A stretch of 64,000 nucleotides of DNA from Rhodomicrobium vannielii ATCC 17100 (GCF_000166055.1 NC_014664.1:248001-312000); one strand, 5' to 3'. Counted from the stretch's first letter, positions 28,365 through 38,500 are shown. The notes: a model not told the origin generated them from the sequence alone. Program-made: numbers and translations.

Positions 28365-28976
28365 ATGAAGATACTCGACGAGAAGCGCGCACCAAATCCC
28401 CGCCGTGTCCGTGTTTTCCTGGCTGAAAAAGCCATCGCCGTTCCTTTCGAGAACGTCGACATCATGACCGGTGCTCACAAAACGGAGGCGTTTGCCGGCC
28501 TTAATCCGGTGCAGCGCGTGCCTGTTCTTGTCCTCGACGACGGGACCGCAATTTCCGAGTCCCTCGCCATTTGTCGTTACTTCGAGGCCTTGCAACCCGA
28601 GCCGTCGCTTTTCGGGCGGACGCCGCTCGAAATCGCCACAGTCGAGATGTGGAACCGCATCGCCGAACTGAGCTTTTTCTTGCCAGTGACACATTGTTTT
28701 CGGCATTCGCACCCGGCGATGACGAGCCTCGAAGTGCCGCAGGTTACCGCATGGGCCGAAGCCAACAAGCCGCGCGTTTCCGACATCATTCGCACCCTCG
28801 ACCGTCGGCTGGGCGAAACGCCGTACCTTGCGGGCGAGCGCTTTTCCGTCGCCGACATCACAGCCATGATCGCCACCGATTTCATGAAACCCGCCCGGCT
28901 GGCCGTGCCCGAAGGGGTGCCGCATTTCGCCCGGTGGTATTCCGAAGTGACCGCTCGCCCTTCATCCAAAGCGTGA
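28365..28976 (+). CDS. glutathione S-transferase family protein
   Basis: The protein has 203 residues in two domains. The N-terminal thioredoxin-like half shows NPRRVRVFLAEKAI, the cis-proline region VPVLVLDDG and the glutathione-contacting ISESLAICRY. The all-helical C-terminal half shows YLAGERFSVADITAMIATDF. The substrate is unknown. It stands 7 bases before the metallo-hydrolase gene, so the two are probably co-transcribed. The promoter region also serves the divergent histidine kinase. Confidence 0.9.
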   Translation: MKILDEKRAPNPRRVRVFLAEKAIAVPFENVDIMTGAHKTEAFAGLNPVQRVPVLVLDDGTAISESLAICRYFEALQPEPSLFGRTPLEIATVEMWNRIAELSFFLPVTHCFRHSHPAMTSLEVPQVTAWAEANKPRVSDIIRTLDRRLGETPYLAGERFSVADITAMIATDFMKPARLAVPEGVPHFARWYSEVTARPSSKA

Positions 28977-28983
28977 GGCCCGC

Positions 28984-29727
28984 ATGGAACTGACAGTCAT
29001 CGGCTGCGGCGACGCTTTCGCCTCCGGCGGCCGGATCAATAGTTGCTATCTGCTCGATACCGCGCACGGCCGGCTCATGATCGACTGCGGGGCGACTGCG
29101 CCGCATGAGCTGGCGCGCGCGGGCATTCGCGCCTCGTCCGCCGACGCCATCCTGATTTCGCACTGCCACGGCGATCATTTCGGCGGCCTGCCGTCCCTCG
29201 TTCTCGAACGCATGTTCATCGACCGAACCGACAAGCCGATGGAAATTCTCGGACCGCCCGGCATCGAGAGCCGGTTCGAGAGCCTGATGGAGAACGTCTA
29301 TCCGGGCATCCTCGGCGTCAAGAAACCGTTCGAAATCCTCTTTCGCGACCTTCATCCCGGCTTCGCCATCGAATGGCGCGGCCTGATGATCGAGGCGTTC
29401 GAGGTGGACCACTTCTCGGGCTCGCCTTCACTGGCTCTGTCCGTAAGCGACGGCGACAAGCAGTTCAGCTTTTCGGGGGATAGCGGATTTTGCGGCGGCG
29501 TCATCGCGGCAGGTCGCGGGGCCGATCTGTATCTCGTCGAATGTTCGACCTACAGCACGAAGGTCGAAATGCACCTCGATTATCTGAGGTTGTCGGCGAA
29601 ATTTCCCTCCATCGGTGCAAAGCGTTATCTGCTGACTCACATGGGCGACGAAATGCTCGCGTCCCTGGACCGCATCGATACGCGGGTTTGCATCGCGGCC
29701 GTGGACGGCTTGAAGGTGACCATATAA
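28984..29727 (+). CDS. metallo-beta-lactamase fold hydrolase
   Basis: This 247-residue cytosolic metallo-hydrolase has the zinc-binding SHCHGDHFGGLPSL near residue 56, Asp in FSGDSGFCG, and a late metal-ligand histidine in LLTHMGDEM. The overall layout is close to the ribonuclease Z/ElaC-like and phosphodiesterase branch, but the tRNase Z exosite is not apparent, so the substrate is open. It follows the GST gene by 7 bases, which might point to a joint detoxification role. Confidence 0.85.
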   Translation: MELTVIGCGDAFASGGRINSCYLLDTAHGRLMIDCGATAPHELARAGIRASSADAILISHCHGDHFGGLPSLVLERMFIDRTDKPMEILGPPGIESRFESLMENVYPGILGVKKPFEILFRDLHPGFAIEWRGLMIEAFEVDHFSGSPSLALSVSDGDKQFSFSGDSGFCGGVIAAGRGADLYLVECSTYSTKVEMHLDYLRLSAKFPSIGAKRYLLTHMGDEMLASLDRIDTRVCIAAVDGLKVTI

Positions 29728-29837
29728 CGCAGGCCCTTCCGAGAAAAAATATTCTAGTCAAGGGTGCGGATCGAATGTAGTGTGGGTTCTCATTGCGCAC
29801 GCAGGCGCATTGCTGAAAGAATTTACTGGATTCGCCC

Positions 29838-30338
29838 ATGCTCGACCTTATGGACATCAAAATTCTCACCATCTTGCAGGAAGACAGCACGCTTCCTGTG
29901 GCGGAAATCGGCAAGAAGGTCGGCCTGTCGACGACGCCGTGCTGGCGGCGCATTCAGAAGCTCGAACAGGACGGCGTCATTCAGCGTCGCGTCGCGCTTC
30001 TCGACCCGAAGAGCGTCAGCGCCGGCGTGACGGTTTTCGTCGCCATCACGACGAACCAGCACAACGCCGTATGGCTCGAACGCTTCCAGAAAGTGGTGGC
30101 GAGCTTCCCGGAGATCGTGGAGGCGTACCGCATGAGCGGCGCGGTGGATTATCAGCTGCGCGTGGTCGTGCCCGACATCGCAAGCTATGATCGCTTCTAC
30201 AAGGCATTCATCTCGCAGATCGACCTGACCGATGTCAGTTCCAGCTTCGCGATGGAGCAGATCAAGTTCACGACGGCGCTGCCGCTTTCCTTCGCAGCCG
30301 CCGTCGCGTCGAAACGGCCGCAACAGCAACCGGCTTGA
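29838..30338 (+). CDS. Lrp/AsnC family transcriptional regulator
   Basis: The 166-residue protein has an N-terminal winged helix-turn-helix (about residues 2-60; [26 protein letters not shown] then [18 protein letters not shown]) and a C-terminal ligand-binding alpha-beta sandwich (about 65-145; [35 protein letters not shown]). It has the length of Lrp-type regulators that sense amino acids. It lies directly upstream of proB (35 bases), so control of proline genes is possible; a role with a distant target is just as likely. Confidence 0.9.
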   Translation: MLDLMDIKILTILQEDSTLPVAEIGKKVGLSTTPCWRRIQKLEQDGVIQRRVALLDPKSVSAGVTVFVAITTNQHNAVWLERFQKVVASFPEIVEAYRMSGAVDYQLRVVVPDIASYDRFYKAFISQIDLTDVSSSFAMEQIKFTTALPLSFAAAVASKRPQQQPA

Positions 30339-30372
30339 CGCACGGCGGATTTCGGCGTTTTTCAACGCCATC

Positions 30373-31542
30373 ATGACGCTCTCTGGCACACAATCCGCGC
30401 GGATAGCCCTCGACGCGCGCCCCGAATGGCGAAACCAGCGCCGTATCGCGATAAAGATCGGCTCGGCGCTGCTGACCGACAGCGAAACCGGCACGCTGAA
30501 AAAGGCGTGGCTCGAAGCCATCGGCGACGATGTGGCGGAGCTGAAGGCGCAAGGGCGCGAGGTCATCCTTGTGTCGTCGGGCGCGATCGCGCTCGGTCGC
30601 CGCGCGCTCGGGCTCGCACCCGGTGCGCTCAAGCTTGAAGAGGCGCAGGCCTCGGCGGCCGTCGGGCAGGTGACGCTCGCGCACGCCTATCAAACGGTAT
30701 TCCGCGAGCGCGGCATTACCACGGCGCAGATCCTCGTGACGCCGGGCGATACCGAAGAGCGCCGCCGCTATCTCAACGCCCGCAGCACCATCGCGACGCT
30801 TCTGAAGCTCGGCGCGGTTCCCGTGGTGAACGAGAACGACACGGTGGCAACCGCCGAAATCCGCTATGGCGACAACGACCGCCTCGCGGCGCGCGTCGCC
30901 ACCATGATGACGGCGGACTGCCTCGTGCTCCTGTCCGACATCGACGGGCTTTACACCGCGCCGCCCGCAAAAAATCCTCACGCCCAGCATATCGATGTCG
31001 TGACGCAGATCACGCCCGAAATCGAGGCGATGGCGGGCGACGCGGGCACGGAGCTTTCGCGCGGCGGCATGGTGACGAAGATCACCGCCGCGAAGCTCGC
31101 CGTCTCGGCGGGAACGCATATGGTGATCGCGAGCGGCAAGGAGCTTCATCCGCTGCGCGCGCTGGCCAACGGCGCACCCTGCACATGGTTTCTCGCTTCG
31201 GCGAACCCGGTCGCGGCTCGCAAGCGCTGGATCGCGGGTACGCTCGAACCGAAAGGCGTCGTGCTCATCGACGATGGCGCGGCGCGGGCGTTGCGCTCCG
31301 GGCGCAGCCTCCTGCCGGCGGGCGTCACCGGCGTCAGCGGCGCATTCGAGCGCGGCGAGGCGGTCATCATCCGCGACGGCCATGGCTGCGAAATCGGGCG
31401 GGGGCTCATCGCCTACTGCGCCGAGGAAGCCGCGCGCATCGCCGGGCGCAGTTCCCACGAAATTGAGGCGACGCTTGGCTATGCCGGGCGGGCGGCGCTC
31501 ATTCATCGCGACGACCTGGCGCTTTTGCACGACCTCGACTAA
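30373..31542 (+). CDS. proB: glutamate 5-kinase
   Basis: ProB phosphorylates glutamate, the first step of proline synthesis. The 389-residue protein has an amino-acid-kinase domain ([75 protein letters not shown]) and a C-terminal PUA domain (about residues 290-375). ATG 30373 gives a family-like N-terminus; the frame is open further upstream across the AsnC gene. In many relatives obgE precedes proB and proA follows directly. Here a YcxB-like gene and repeats separate proB from proA. Confidence 0.95.
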   Translation: MTLSGTQSARIALDARPEWRNQRRIAIKIGSALLTDSETGTLKKAWLEAIGDDVAELKAQGREVILVSSGAIALGRRALGLAPGALKLEEAQASAAVGQVTLAHAYQTVFRERGITTAQILVTPGDTEERRRYLNARSTIATLLKLGAVPVVNENDTVATAEIRYGDNDRLAARVATMMTADCLVLLSDIDGLYTAPPAKNPHAQHIDVVTQITPEIEAMAGDAGTELSRGGMVTKITAAKLAVSAGTHMVIASGKELHPLRALANGAPCTWFLASANPVAARKRWIAGTLEPKGVVLIDDGAARALRSGRSLLPAGVTGVSGAFERGEAVIIRDGHGCEIGRGLIAYCAEEAARIAGRSSHEIEATLGYAGRAALIHRDDLALLHDLD

Positions 31543-31640
31543 GCATCGCGCCGAAAAGTGTGAGCGGTTTTCGGATCACGCGATGCGCAAACAAAAGCAT
31601 CGCGCCGAAAAGTGTGAGCGGTTTTCGGATCACGCGATGC
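31543..31640. repeat. two tandem copies of a 44-bp palindromic repeat
   Basis: Identical 44-bp units lie at 31543-31586 and 31597-31640, 10 bases apart. Each folds on itself: GCATCGCG pairs with CGCGATGC at the ends, and CCGAAAA pairs with TTTTCGG inside. The first unit begins on the base after the proB stop. The form matches the short intergenic mosaic elements known in Rhizobiales genomes; no open frame crosses it. Confidence 0.88.
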
Positions 31641-31702
31641 AGTCAGCGTGCATCGCGCCGGTCTATGGGGTTCGCTTTTCAAACGACGGGACGGGCGAGA
31701 CG

Positions 31703-32224
31703 ATGAAGGCGAGCTACACTTACGCTGTCGGCGATTATCTCGACATCGCGCGGACGCTGCGGGGGCGAAGCTTCCTGACGCGGTTCGGCCTGCATTGCCT
31801 TGCGGCCACGGTGGTTTCCTCGCTGCTGATCGTCACGCTGCCTCTGACCGGTGTGCAGAACGCGCCGCTCTGGTTTGCGGCGACGCTCGCGGTCGTTCTC
31901 ATCGCGGTGGAAGTCGTCGTTCGCGCCAACATCATCGAGAAGGCGGCCTTTCGGAAAAGCGGCATGGCGCGGGTGGCGGTTTCGTTCGATCTCGGCGACG
32001 ACGGCATCCGATGGGCGAGAAGCGGCGCGAGCGGCTTGATCGGCTGGGAGCAGGTCTCCAACGCCGCGTTTCTGCCCGAGGCGCTCGTGGTCGTCTTCGG
32101 CGAGCGGCAGGGCATCGCGCTTCCCGCGCGCGGGTTCGCAACCCCAGCGGCGTTCGACGAAGCCCGCGCATTTATACGCAGCCGGTTGGCAGAACGAGGC
32201 GTTGCGCTTAATAAGGAGCATTAG
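31703..32224 (+). CDS. YcxB-like membrane protein
   Basis: This 173-residue protein has two adjacent membrane helices (about residues 29-75; [19 protein letters not shown] and [17 protein letters not shown]) and a C-terminal domain with the YcxB pattern ([44 protein letters not shown]). The family has no firm function. ATG 31703 was chosen over ATG 31638, which lies in the repeat. The stop codon TAG lies inside the first bases of the next repeat element, and the gene sits between proB and proA. Confidence 0.78.
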   Translation: MKASYTYAVGDYLDIARTLRGRSFLTRFGLHCLAATVVSSLLIVTLPLTGVQNAPLWFAATLAVVLIAVEVVVRANIIEKAAFRKSGMARVAVSFDLGDDGIRWARSGASGLIGWEQVSNAAFLPEALVVVFGERQGIALPARGFATPAAFDEARAFIRSRLAERGVALNKEH

Positions 32225-32334
32225 AGCCCGTTCCGATCTGAGCATCAATCAGATCGGTAAAACGGTCTCTATCTTCAAAATGAGAGACAGATTCACCGAT
32301 CAGGTTGGTTCAACCTGGTCGGATCCGGCTCTAA
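32221..32334. repeat. mosaic element with two hairpins before proA
   Basis: The element is bounded by the inverted repeat TTAGAGCC (32221-32228) and GGCTCTAA (32327-32334). Inside are two strong stems: CCGATCTGA/TCAGATCGG (9 pairs, 7-base loop, 32233-32257) and CCGATCAGGTTG/CAACCTGGTCGG (12 pairs with one wobble, 3-base loop, 32296-32322). The left end supplies the stop codon of the YcxB-like gene. It ends 20 bases before the proA start and so is part of any proA leader. Confidence 0.85.
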
Positions 32335-32354
32335 CTCCGACCGCTACGGACGCC

Positions 32355-33653
32355 ATGACGCTCGCCATCGCCGACACGAAACTCGATTTGCGCCTTCTGA
32401 AGATCGAACTCCTCGCCATCGGGCAAGAGGCGAGGAAAGCCGCCCGCTCGCTCGCTCTGGCGCCAACGGAGCAGAAGAACGCGGCGCTTTTCGCTGCTGC
32501 TGCGGCGCTTCGTGCGCGCATGGACGACATCCTTCGCACCAATGCCGAGGACAGGGACGCGGCGCGCGCCTCGGGTCGCCCGGAAAGCTTTATCGACCGC
32601 CTCACGCTCACGCCTGCACGCGTCGAAGCCATGGCGAAGGGCCTCGAAGACATCGCGGCGCTTGCAGATCCCGTTGGCGAGACCATCGCGGCTTGGGAGC
32701 GGCCCAACGGCCTCAGGATCAGCCGCGTGCGCGTGCCGCTCGGCGTGATCGGCATGATCTACGAGAGCCGCCCCAACGTGACGGCGGATGCGGGCGCGCT
32801 CGCACTGAAGGCGGGCAACGCCGTGATCCTGCGCGGTGGCTCTGAGACCATCGCTTCCAACCGCGCGATCCATGCCTGCCTCGCGGAAGGGTTGCGCGCC
32901 GCTGGTCTTCCCGAAACGGCGATCCAGCTCATCGGCACGACCGACCGCGCGGCCGTGGGGCTTCTCCTAGAGGGGCTCGATGGCGCGGTTGATGTGATCG
33001 TGCCGCGCGGCGGGAAAAGCCTCGTCGAGCGCGTGCAGAAGGAAGCGCGCGTGCCGGTGTTCGCGCATCTCGAAGGCATCTGCCACGTCTATGTGGACGA
33101 GGCCGCCGACGCGGAGAAGGCGCGCGCCATCGTGCTCAACGCCAAGCTTCGGCGGACCGGCGTTTGCGGCTCGGCCGAGACGTTGCTGGTGGACGACGCG
33201 GCGGCGGATCGGCTGCTCGCGCCGCTCATCATCGCGCTTCTCGACGCGGGCTGCGAGGTCCGTGGCGATGCGGCGACCCGAGCCGTCGATGCGCGCGTCG
33301 TTCCCGCCACCGAACAGGACTGGGCGACCGAATATCTCGACGCGATCATCTCCGCGAAGGTTGTGCCGGGCGTCGCGGGGGCCATCGCGCATATCGAGCG
33401 CTACGGCTCGCACCACACCGACAGCATCGTAACCGAGGACGCCGCCACGGCCGAAACTTTCCTCGCGGAGGTCGACAGCGCCATCGTGCTGCACAACGCG
33501 TCGACGCAATTCGCGGACGGCGGCGAGTTCGGCATGGGCGCGGAAATCGGCATCGCGACGGGGCGCTTCCACGCGCGCGGGCCGGTCGGCGTGGAGCAAT
33601 TGACCACCTTCAAATATGTGGTGCGCGGCAACGGGCAGACGCGCCCGGTATGA
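32355..33653 (+). CDS. proA: glutamate-5-semialdehyde dehydrogenase
   Basis: ProA reduces glutamyl 5-phosphate to the semialdehyde, the second step of proline synthesis. The 432-residue aldehyde-dehydrogenase-fold protein shows [39 protein letters not shown], and the catalytic cysteine in [16 protein letters not shown] 32355 gives the normal N-terminus; the longer frame runs into the mosaic element. The stop overlaps the nadD start (ATGA). Confidence 0.95.
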   Translation: MTLAIADTKLDLRLLKIELLAIGQEARKAARSLALAPTEQKNAALFAAAAALRARMDDILRTNAEDRDAARASGRPESFIDRLTLTPARVEAMAKGLEDIAALADPVGETIAAWERPNGLRISRVRVPLGVIGMIYESRPNVTADAGALALKAGNAVILRGGSETIASNRAIHACLAEGLRAAGLPETAIQLIGTTDRAAVGLLLEGLDGAVDVIVPRGGKSLVERVQKEARVPVFAHLEGICHVYVDEAADAEKARAIVLNAKLRRTGVCGSAETLLVDDAAADRLLAPLIIALLDAGCEVRGDAATRAVDARVVPATEQDWATEYLDAIISAKVVPGVAGAIAHIERYGSHHTDSIVTEDAATAETFLAEVDSAIVLHNASTQFADGGEFGMGAEIGIATGRFHARGPVGVEQLTTFKYVVRGNGQTRPV

Positions 33654-34279
33654 CCCGCCACGCCGGGGTCAGCGAGGCCGATCTGAGGCCGCCGCACGCC
33701 GCGCCGGGCATGCGCATCGGCCTTCTCGGCGGTTCGTTCAACCCGCCGCATGCCGCGCATCGGCTCATCAGCCTCAACGCCATGAAGCGGCTCGGCCTCG
33801 ACCGCGTGTGGTGGATGGTGACGCCGGGTAATCCGCTGAAGGACCATCGCGAACTCGCGCCGCTTGCCGAGCGCATCGCGCATGCGCGTGACGTGTCGCG
33901 CCATCCGAAGATCGAGGTCACGGCCTTCGAGGCGGCCATCGGAACGGCCTACACGGCGGCGGCGCTGCGCCACCTCCGGCGACGTATGCCGCGCGTGCGT
34001 TTCGTGTGGCTCATGGGCGCGGACAACCTCGCTGGCTTCCATCGCTGGAACGAGTGGGAGACGATCTTCGAGACGGTGCCGATCGCGGTTGAGGATCGTC
34101 CGCATTGGCGGCATCGCGCGCTCGCCTCGCCCGCCGCGCATCGTTTCGCACGCTCGCGGGTGCCTGAGAGTTACGCGGCCGCGCTTCCGAACTTGCCAAC
34201 TCCAGCTTGGGCTTATCTTTCGGGACCGCTGTCGAAACTGTCTTCAACTGCGCTTCGGGCGCAGCGGCGCGACCGGTGA
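33650..34279 (+). CDS. nadD: nicotinate-nucleotide adenylyltransferase
   Basis: NadD joins ATP and nicotinate mononucleotide to form deamido-NAD. The 209-residue protein shows the nucleotidyltransferase signature [18 protein letters not shown] (about residues 23-40), [28 protein letters not shown] and the late Ser/Thr motif [13 protein letters not shown] in place of ISSTxIR. It overlaps proA by ATGA, the usual proA-nadD neighbourhood. The rsfS gene that often follows is absent; a 460-base spacer comes next. Confidence 0.95.
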   Translation: MTRHAGVSEADLRPPHAAPGMRIGLLGGSFNPPHAAHRLISLNAMKRLGLDRVWWMVTPGNPLKDHRELAPLAERIAHARDVSRHPKIEVTAFEAAIGTAYTAAALRHLRRRMPRVRFVWLMGADNLAGFHRWNEWETIFETVPIAVEDRPHWRHRALASPAAHRFARSRVPESYAAALPNLPTPAWAYLSGPLSKLSSTALRAQRRDR

Positions 34280-34741
34280 GGACGTTCGGCGGCGCTTGAG
34301 ATGCTGCGAAAGGGCATGGATGCACGTGGCATTTTCCGCCCGCCGCATCGATCTAGAATAATTTTCGCCCTGGGCCTATAATAACTCTAGCATATGAAAA
34401 AATTTTGCTTTCTTGGCCCATATTTTCAGCTTTTCGCGGCCGCGTAAGGTTTGCGCTAGAATTGTTGCATATATAGTCGCGCTATCGGAAAAATTGTTGC
34501 TCCTTCCGGGCGCTACACCCTTCCACACGCGAATAAAATCTTTGATCCGAGCGAGGCACTGTGAGATGTTCTCGCCACATCGCATCGGGTCCGAAAGACA
34601 ATGCAGAACAAAATCATGCATAGACACTCCCTCCGGCACTTCTCGGCCGTAACCGCGATGTGTTCCCGCGCGTAGCGCTCCAGCGTTTTCCAAGACCTCA
34701 TTCAGCTTGAAACGCCGGTTTCTCCGGCGAAGGGAACTTCC
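34280..34741. other. non-coding, relatively AT-rich spacer
   Basis: The stretch is lower in GC than its surroundings, notably at 34350-34500. I find no convincing gene, tRNA or strong hairpin. A 198-codon frame on the minus strand (34376-34972) covers it but is antisense to the small gene at 34742 and ends in Lys/Phe-rich AT-derived sequence. Promoter elements for the next gene or a small RNA could lie here. Confidence 0.4.
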
Positions 34742-34966
34742 ATGTCCGACGCATATGTCATCGAATTGCAGGGTAATGCCGTGGGTATCATCGTGCGCCA
34801 GAAGCACGAGCCGAATACCTTCCGGTTTCTCTCCGCGCTCCACGCCTTTAACGATCTCGAAGGTCGCGAATTTGCCAGCCCGTTCCACGCGGAAAAGGCC
34901 GCGCGCGAGCTGTGGCGCCAGCGCCCCTACATCATTCCCGTGAGGAAGGGCGAAAAGGCCGCCTGA
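34742..34966 (+). CDS. small uncharacterised protein
   Basis: The 74-residue protein begins DAYVIELQGNAVGIIVRQ, continues with FRFLSALHAFNDLEGREFASPFHAEKAAREL and ends in a basic tail. It looks like one compact alpha-beta domain and resembles small proteins seen in Hyphomicrobiales, but I know no function. GAAGGGA precedes ATG 34742 and a strong terminator follows at 35030, which together support a real single-gene unit. No signal peptide or membrane helix is present. Confidence 0.7.
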   Translation: MSDAYVIELQGNAVGIIVRQKHEPNTFRFLSALHAFNDLEGREFASPFHAEKAARELWRQRPYIIPVRKGEKAA

Positions 34967-35029
34967 CGGCATCGAACTCCAAGGCTGCGAGCGTCGTCTT
35001 CCGGGGGGATCTGCGACGCTTTATGGCAA

Positions 35030-35070
35030 CCACGCTGCGGTTTCGGCCGCCGCAGCGTGGTATTTCTTTT
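35030..35070 (+). terminator. rho-independent terminator
   Basis: CCACGCTGCGG (35030-35040) pairs perfectly with CCGCAGCGTGG (35050-35060) around a 9-base loop, followed by TATTTCTTTT. It lies 63 bases after the stop of the 74-residue protein gene. Confidence 0.88.
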
Positions 35071-35140
35071 CGGCAGGGTGCGCCAGCGCGTTTCGCTTCG
35101 TGCACGGCCGCGCGAGATGCCCGGCCTCCCGTCACATCCG

Positions 35141-35593
35141 TCAATTCTCCGATGCTCGCAGCGGCGCCAGCGCGGCTCTCAACGCCTCGGGTAACGGCAC
35201 GGGACGCCGCGTCGCGCGGTCCACATAGACGTGGATGAAGTGGCCCTCGGCGCAGGCTGAGTCTTCATCTTTGCGAAACAGACCGATTTCATAGCGAACC
35301 GACGACGTGCCGATGCGCGCCACGCGAATGCCCGCCGTCACGGCTTCCGGGAAGGTGATCGGCGCGCGATAGCGGCACGATGTTTCGACAACCAGGCCGA
35401 TCACCGCGCTTGTCTCGATGTCGAGCGCGCCAGCCTCGATCAGATAGCGGTTCACGGCGGTATCGAAATAGGAATAATACGTCACATTGTTGACGTGGCC
35501 ATAAACGTCGTTATCCATCCAGCGCGTCTGGATCGGCGCGTGATGCGGATAGTCGGCGCGGCTGGCCGGGTGTTTTTTGCTCGCGTCGCTCAC
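35141..35593 (-). CDS. acyl-CoA thioesterase, YbgC/4HBT family
   Basis: This 150-residue hotdog-fold protein has [24 protein letters not shown] with the conserved Asp and GHVNN, and [22 protein letters not shown]. Such enzymes hydrolyse short or aromatic acyl-CoA thioesters. The start is uncertain: GTG 35593 lies 9 bases after GGAGG; TTG 35611 and GTG 35599 are alternatives. It is divergent from the DUF1045 gene with only 54 bases between. Confidence 0.85.
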   Translation of the reverse strand: MSDASKKHPASRADYPHHAPIQTRWMDNDVYGHVNNVTYYSYFDTAVNRYLIEAGALDIETSAVIGLVVETSCRYRAPITFPEAVTAGIRVARIGTSSVRYEIGLFRKDEDSACAEGHFIHVYVDRATRRPVPLPEALRAALAPLRASEN

Positions 35594-35647
35594 GACCACT
35601 GTCCTCCGCAATTGCTCTTCGTCGAACCACCGGCCGCCGAGTTTACG

Positions 35648-36352
35648 ATGGAAAGCACGCGCCTAGAACTGGACCAAGGCATGACCGACCGCTTCCGCCG
35701 CTATGCGATCTACTGGACCCCGCAGCAGGGCAGCGCGTTCGAGGCGTTCGGTGCGGCGTGGTTCGGCGGGGAAAACTGCGGTCTCGATCCGGAGCTTGCC
35801 GCCCGCGCGAAACGGGCGCCCGCGCGGTACGGCCTGCATGCCACGCTCAAGGCACCGTTCCGGCTTCGCTCGGGCGCGACCATCGACGATATGCAGCGCG
35901 CGCTCGACGCGTTTTGCAGGATACGGCGCGCGCCGGAAGCATCGCCGCTCGGCTTCATCCGGCATCAGCGTTACGTCGTGCTCTCGCCCGGTGGAAGGAC
36001 CGCCGCCATCGACTGGCTCGCCGCCGAATGCGTGACGCATTTCGACAGCTTCCGTGCGCCGCTCACCGATGCAGACCGCGCTGCCGGCGAGATCGATACG
36101 ATGACGGATCGCGAGCGCGCGTATCTGGAGGATTTCGGCTATCCTTACGTGCTGAGCGAGTTTCGATTTCACGTCTCGCTCGCAGGGCCGCTGGAAACAG
36201 GCGAAGCCGACGCGGTGCGCGGCGCGCTGGAGCCGCATCTCGCTCCGATGCTTCGCGAGCCGTTCCGCATCGAGGCGCTGACCCTTCTCGGCGAGCCGGA
36301 AGGTGGCGGGGCGTTTCAGATTTTAAGCCGCCACCGTTTCCGATTTACCTGA
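35648..36352 (+). CDS. DUF1045 protein, 2H phosphoesterase-like
   Basis: The 234-residue protein shows [38 protein letters not shown] and [11 protein letters not shown]. The two H-x-S/T motifs (HATL, HVSL) are the catalytic pair of the 2H phosphoesterase superfamily. DUF1045 members often accompany phosphonate-use genes, but none are near here, so the substrate is unknown. ATG 35681 is a possible shorter start that would begin [12 protein letters not shown]. Its end overlaps the convergent PHB depolymerase gene by 8 bases. Confidence 0.85.
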   Translation: MESTRLELDQGMTDRFRRYAIYWTPQQGSAFEAFGAAWFGGENCGLDPELAARAKRAPARYGLHATLKAPFRLRSGATIDDMQRALDAFCRIRRAPEASPLGFIRHQRYVVLSPGGRTAAIDWLAAECVTHFDSFRAPLTDADRAAGEIDTMTDRERAYLEDFGYPYVLSEFRFHVSLAGPLETGEADAVRGALEPHLAPMLREPFRIEALTLLGEPEGGGAFQILSRHRFRFT

Positions 36353-37595
36353 GCGCGGCACTTCCCGCGTCATGCTCGGCGATGAAAGACATCACGCGTG
36401 GCACCACCTCCGTGCGATAGCGCGAGCCGTTGAAGATGCCGTAATGGCCGACGCCGGGCTGCGTGTAATGCAGCTTCTTCGCGTCCGAAAGCCCGGTGCA
36501 CAGATGCACAGCCGCTTCGGTCTGACCGTGTCCTGTGATGTCGTCCTTCTCGCCCTCGATCGTCATCAGCGCCACGCGACGGATGGCCGACAGGTTCACC
36601 GCATGGCCGCGATGGCGCATCTCGCCCTTCGGCAGCAGATGCTTAACGAAGACATGATCGATGGTCTGGATGTAATACTCGGCGGCAAGGTCCATGACCG
36701 CGAGATATTCATCGTAGAATTCCTTGTGCTTCTCGACGGAGTCGCCATCGCCCTTCACAAGATCGACAAACAGATCATTGTGCGCCCTGACGTGGCGGTC
36801 GAGGTTCATCGCCATGAAGCCGGTGAGTTGCAGGAAGCCCGGATAAACGAGACGCCCCGCGCCCGCGTTCGGCCACGGCACGGACGTGACGACTGTGCGG
36901 CGGAACCAGTCTGTACCGCGCTCTTCGGCGAGCCGGTTGACGCCCGTCGGGCTGACGCGGGTGTCGATCGGGCTGCCCTTGAGGATCACGCTTTTCGGCG
37001 CGAACGGGTTTTTGCGCGCTTCCATCAGGGCCACCGCCGCCATCACGGGGACGCCCGGCTGACAGACGCCCATCACGTGCACGTCGCCCCGGAAAAGCTC
37101 GATCATCTCGATGATGTAGTCGATGTAGTCGTCGAGATCGAAGCCGCCCGCGCGCAGGGGCACCTGACGGGCATCGGTCCAATCGGTGATGTAAACGTCA
37201 GCGTGAGGCACCATCGCTTCGACGGTGCCGCGCAGCAGCGTGGCGTAGTGGCCCGAAAGCGGCGCGACCATCAACACGCGGGGCGCTTCATGCCGCGCGC
37301 CGTCCGGCATCGCCTTCTTGAAATGGATGAGATTGCAGAACGGCTTCTTCCAGACGACCTCTTCCGCAATCGCCACGCTCTCGCCGCCGACCGTACATGA
37401 GCCCAACTTGAACCGGGGCTTCTTGTAACGGCGCGTGGTGCGCTCGACGAGTTCGGCAGCGGCCGCCGCGTTGCGTCCCAACTCGGTGTAGGAGAAGGGA
37501 TTGAGCGGATTGCGCATCATGAGACGCGTGGAATTTGCTGCCATTCGTGCCGGCGACATGGCCGCGTGGCCAAACTCATAGAGGTGATAGAGCAC
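36345..37595 (-). CDS. phaZ: intracellular polyhydroxyalkanoate depolymerase
   Basis: This enzyme degrades stored polyhydroxybutyrate in the cytoplasm. The 416-residue alpha-beta hydrolase shows LYHLYEFGHAAMSP at its start, APLSGHYATLLRGTV, and the nucleophile motif GVCQPG with Cys178 in place of serine, typical of intracellular PhaZ. The C-terminus has QPGVGHYGIFNGSRYR with the catalytic histidine. GTG 37595 is chosen because GGGAG lies about 6 bases upstream and the protein then starts at the family's usual point. A storage polymer is expected in purple non-sulfur bacteria. No phaC is present here. Confidence 0.92.
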   Translation of the reverse strand: MLYHLYEFGHAAMSPARMAANSTRLMMRNPLNPFSYTELGRNAAAAAELVERTTRRYKKPRFKLGSCTVGGESVAIAEEVVWKKPFCNLIHFKKAMPDGARHEAPRVLMVAPLSGHYATLLRGTVEAMVPHADVYITDWTDARQVPLRAGGFDLDDYIDYIIEMIELFRGDVHVMGVCQPGVPVMAAVALMEARKNPFAPKSVILKGSPIDTRVSPTGVNRLAEERGTDWFRRTVVTSVPWPNAGAGRLVYPGFLQLTGFMAMNLDRHVRAHNDLFVDLVKGDGDSVEKHKEFYDEYLAVMDLAAEYYIQTIDHVFVKHLLPKGEMRHRGHAVNLSAIRRVALMTIEGEKDDITGHGQTEAAVHLCTGLSDAKKLHYTQPGVGHYGIFNGSRYRTEVVPRVMSFIAEHDAGSAALR

Positions 37596-37714
37596 CGGAT
37601 TCTCCCTCGGAAATGTCTGATTGGAAGGATAACCCGCCAACCGTGCTAAAGATCAACTCCACTAAAGTTGAGCGATAATCTTCCAAGGGTACGTACGTGG
37701 AGCGCGCTCCGATA

Positions 37715-38353
37715 TTAACTTTTAGTCGGGGGAGAGACTGTCTCTCGCGAAGTACCGGCGGCGATCTGCTTTTTGAGTTCGCCGACCATTACGTCGATCG
37801 GGGCGTTGAACATGAAATTCGTAATAAACTTTCCGTGACGATCCATCAAATACACGAACGCCGAGTGATCGACTGAATAGTCTTCGCCGCTGCCTGACTT
37901 GCGAAAATAAACACGGTAAGCCTTCGCGGCGCTTGCCACCTCGGCGGGATCGCCGGTCAATCCGACGATGCGCGGGTCGAAATTCTCCACATAGCTTTTC
38001 ATGACGGGCGGCGTGTCACGGGCGGGATCGACGCTTATGAACACCGGAACGACATCGCCAGCATCAGGCCCGAGTTTCGCGAGCACATCCGCCGCCTGCT
38101 GGAGCCCGGTAGGGCAGACATCGGGGCAATGAGTGTAGCCGAAGAAGACCAGCATCAATTTGCCGCGAAAGTCGGCATCGGTGACGCGCTTGCCGTTCGT
38201 GTCGACGAGCGAAAAGGCACCCCCGATCAGCGGTTTGGTTGCGGTGCTGCCTGCATTCGAGAAATGCGAAATTGCATACAGTGCTGCTCCCGCCGCGCAA
38301 AGAAAAGCGAGCGCTATCACGATTACGGACTTGCGTTTCATGGTCGGCTCCAT
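37715..38353 (-). CDS. SCO family copper chaperone (SenC/PrrC-like)
   Basis: SCO proteins deliver copper to cytochrome c oxidase and can act as thiol reductases. The 212-residue protein has an N-terminal membrane anchor (about residues 9-28), a thioredoxin fold with the copper ligands CPDVC after FFGYTH, and the third ligand His in DYSVDHSAFVYL. It lies back to back with regB. In Rhodobacter senC/prrC sits between or beside regB and regA and links oxidase activity to the Reg signal, so the position supports that role. Confidence 0.92.
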   Translation of the reverse strand: MEPTMKRKSVIVIALAFLCAAGAALYAISHFSNAGSTATKPLIGGAFSLVDTNGKRVTDADFRGKLMLVFFGYTHCPDVCPTGLQQAADVLAKLGPDAGDVVPVFISVDPARDTPPVMKSYVENFDPRIVGLTGDPAEVASAAKAYRVYFRKSGSGEDYSVDHSAFVYLMDRHGKFITNFMFNAPIDVMVGELKKQIAAGTSRETVSPPTKS

Positions 38354-38500
38354 CGATTACAAAGGGAACGCCATTGATTTCGGCCGCGCTTGGCCTAGAA
38401 GATGTCATCGCGGCACAACCTCCTGTCGTCGGAGACGAGAGAGGAAGCTGTCGCCTTGGATCTAGCGCCGCTGGCACCGTCAAGTAAACAGGTTCGGAAT

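Noticed and set aside
31543-31640. CRISPR array
   Set aside because: Only two units, each self-complementary over its full length, with a 10-base gap; no cas genes.
34376-34972. 198-codon minus-strand frame
   Set aside because: Overlaps the small + strand gene that has a ribosome binding site and a terminator; no recognisable domain.
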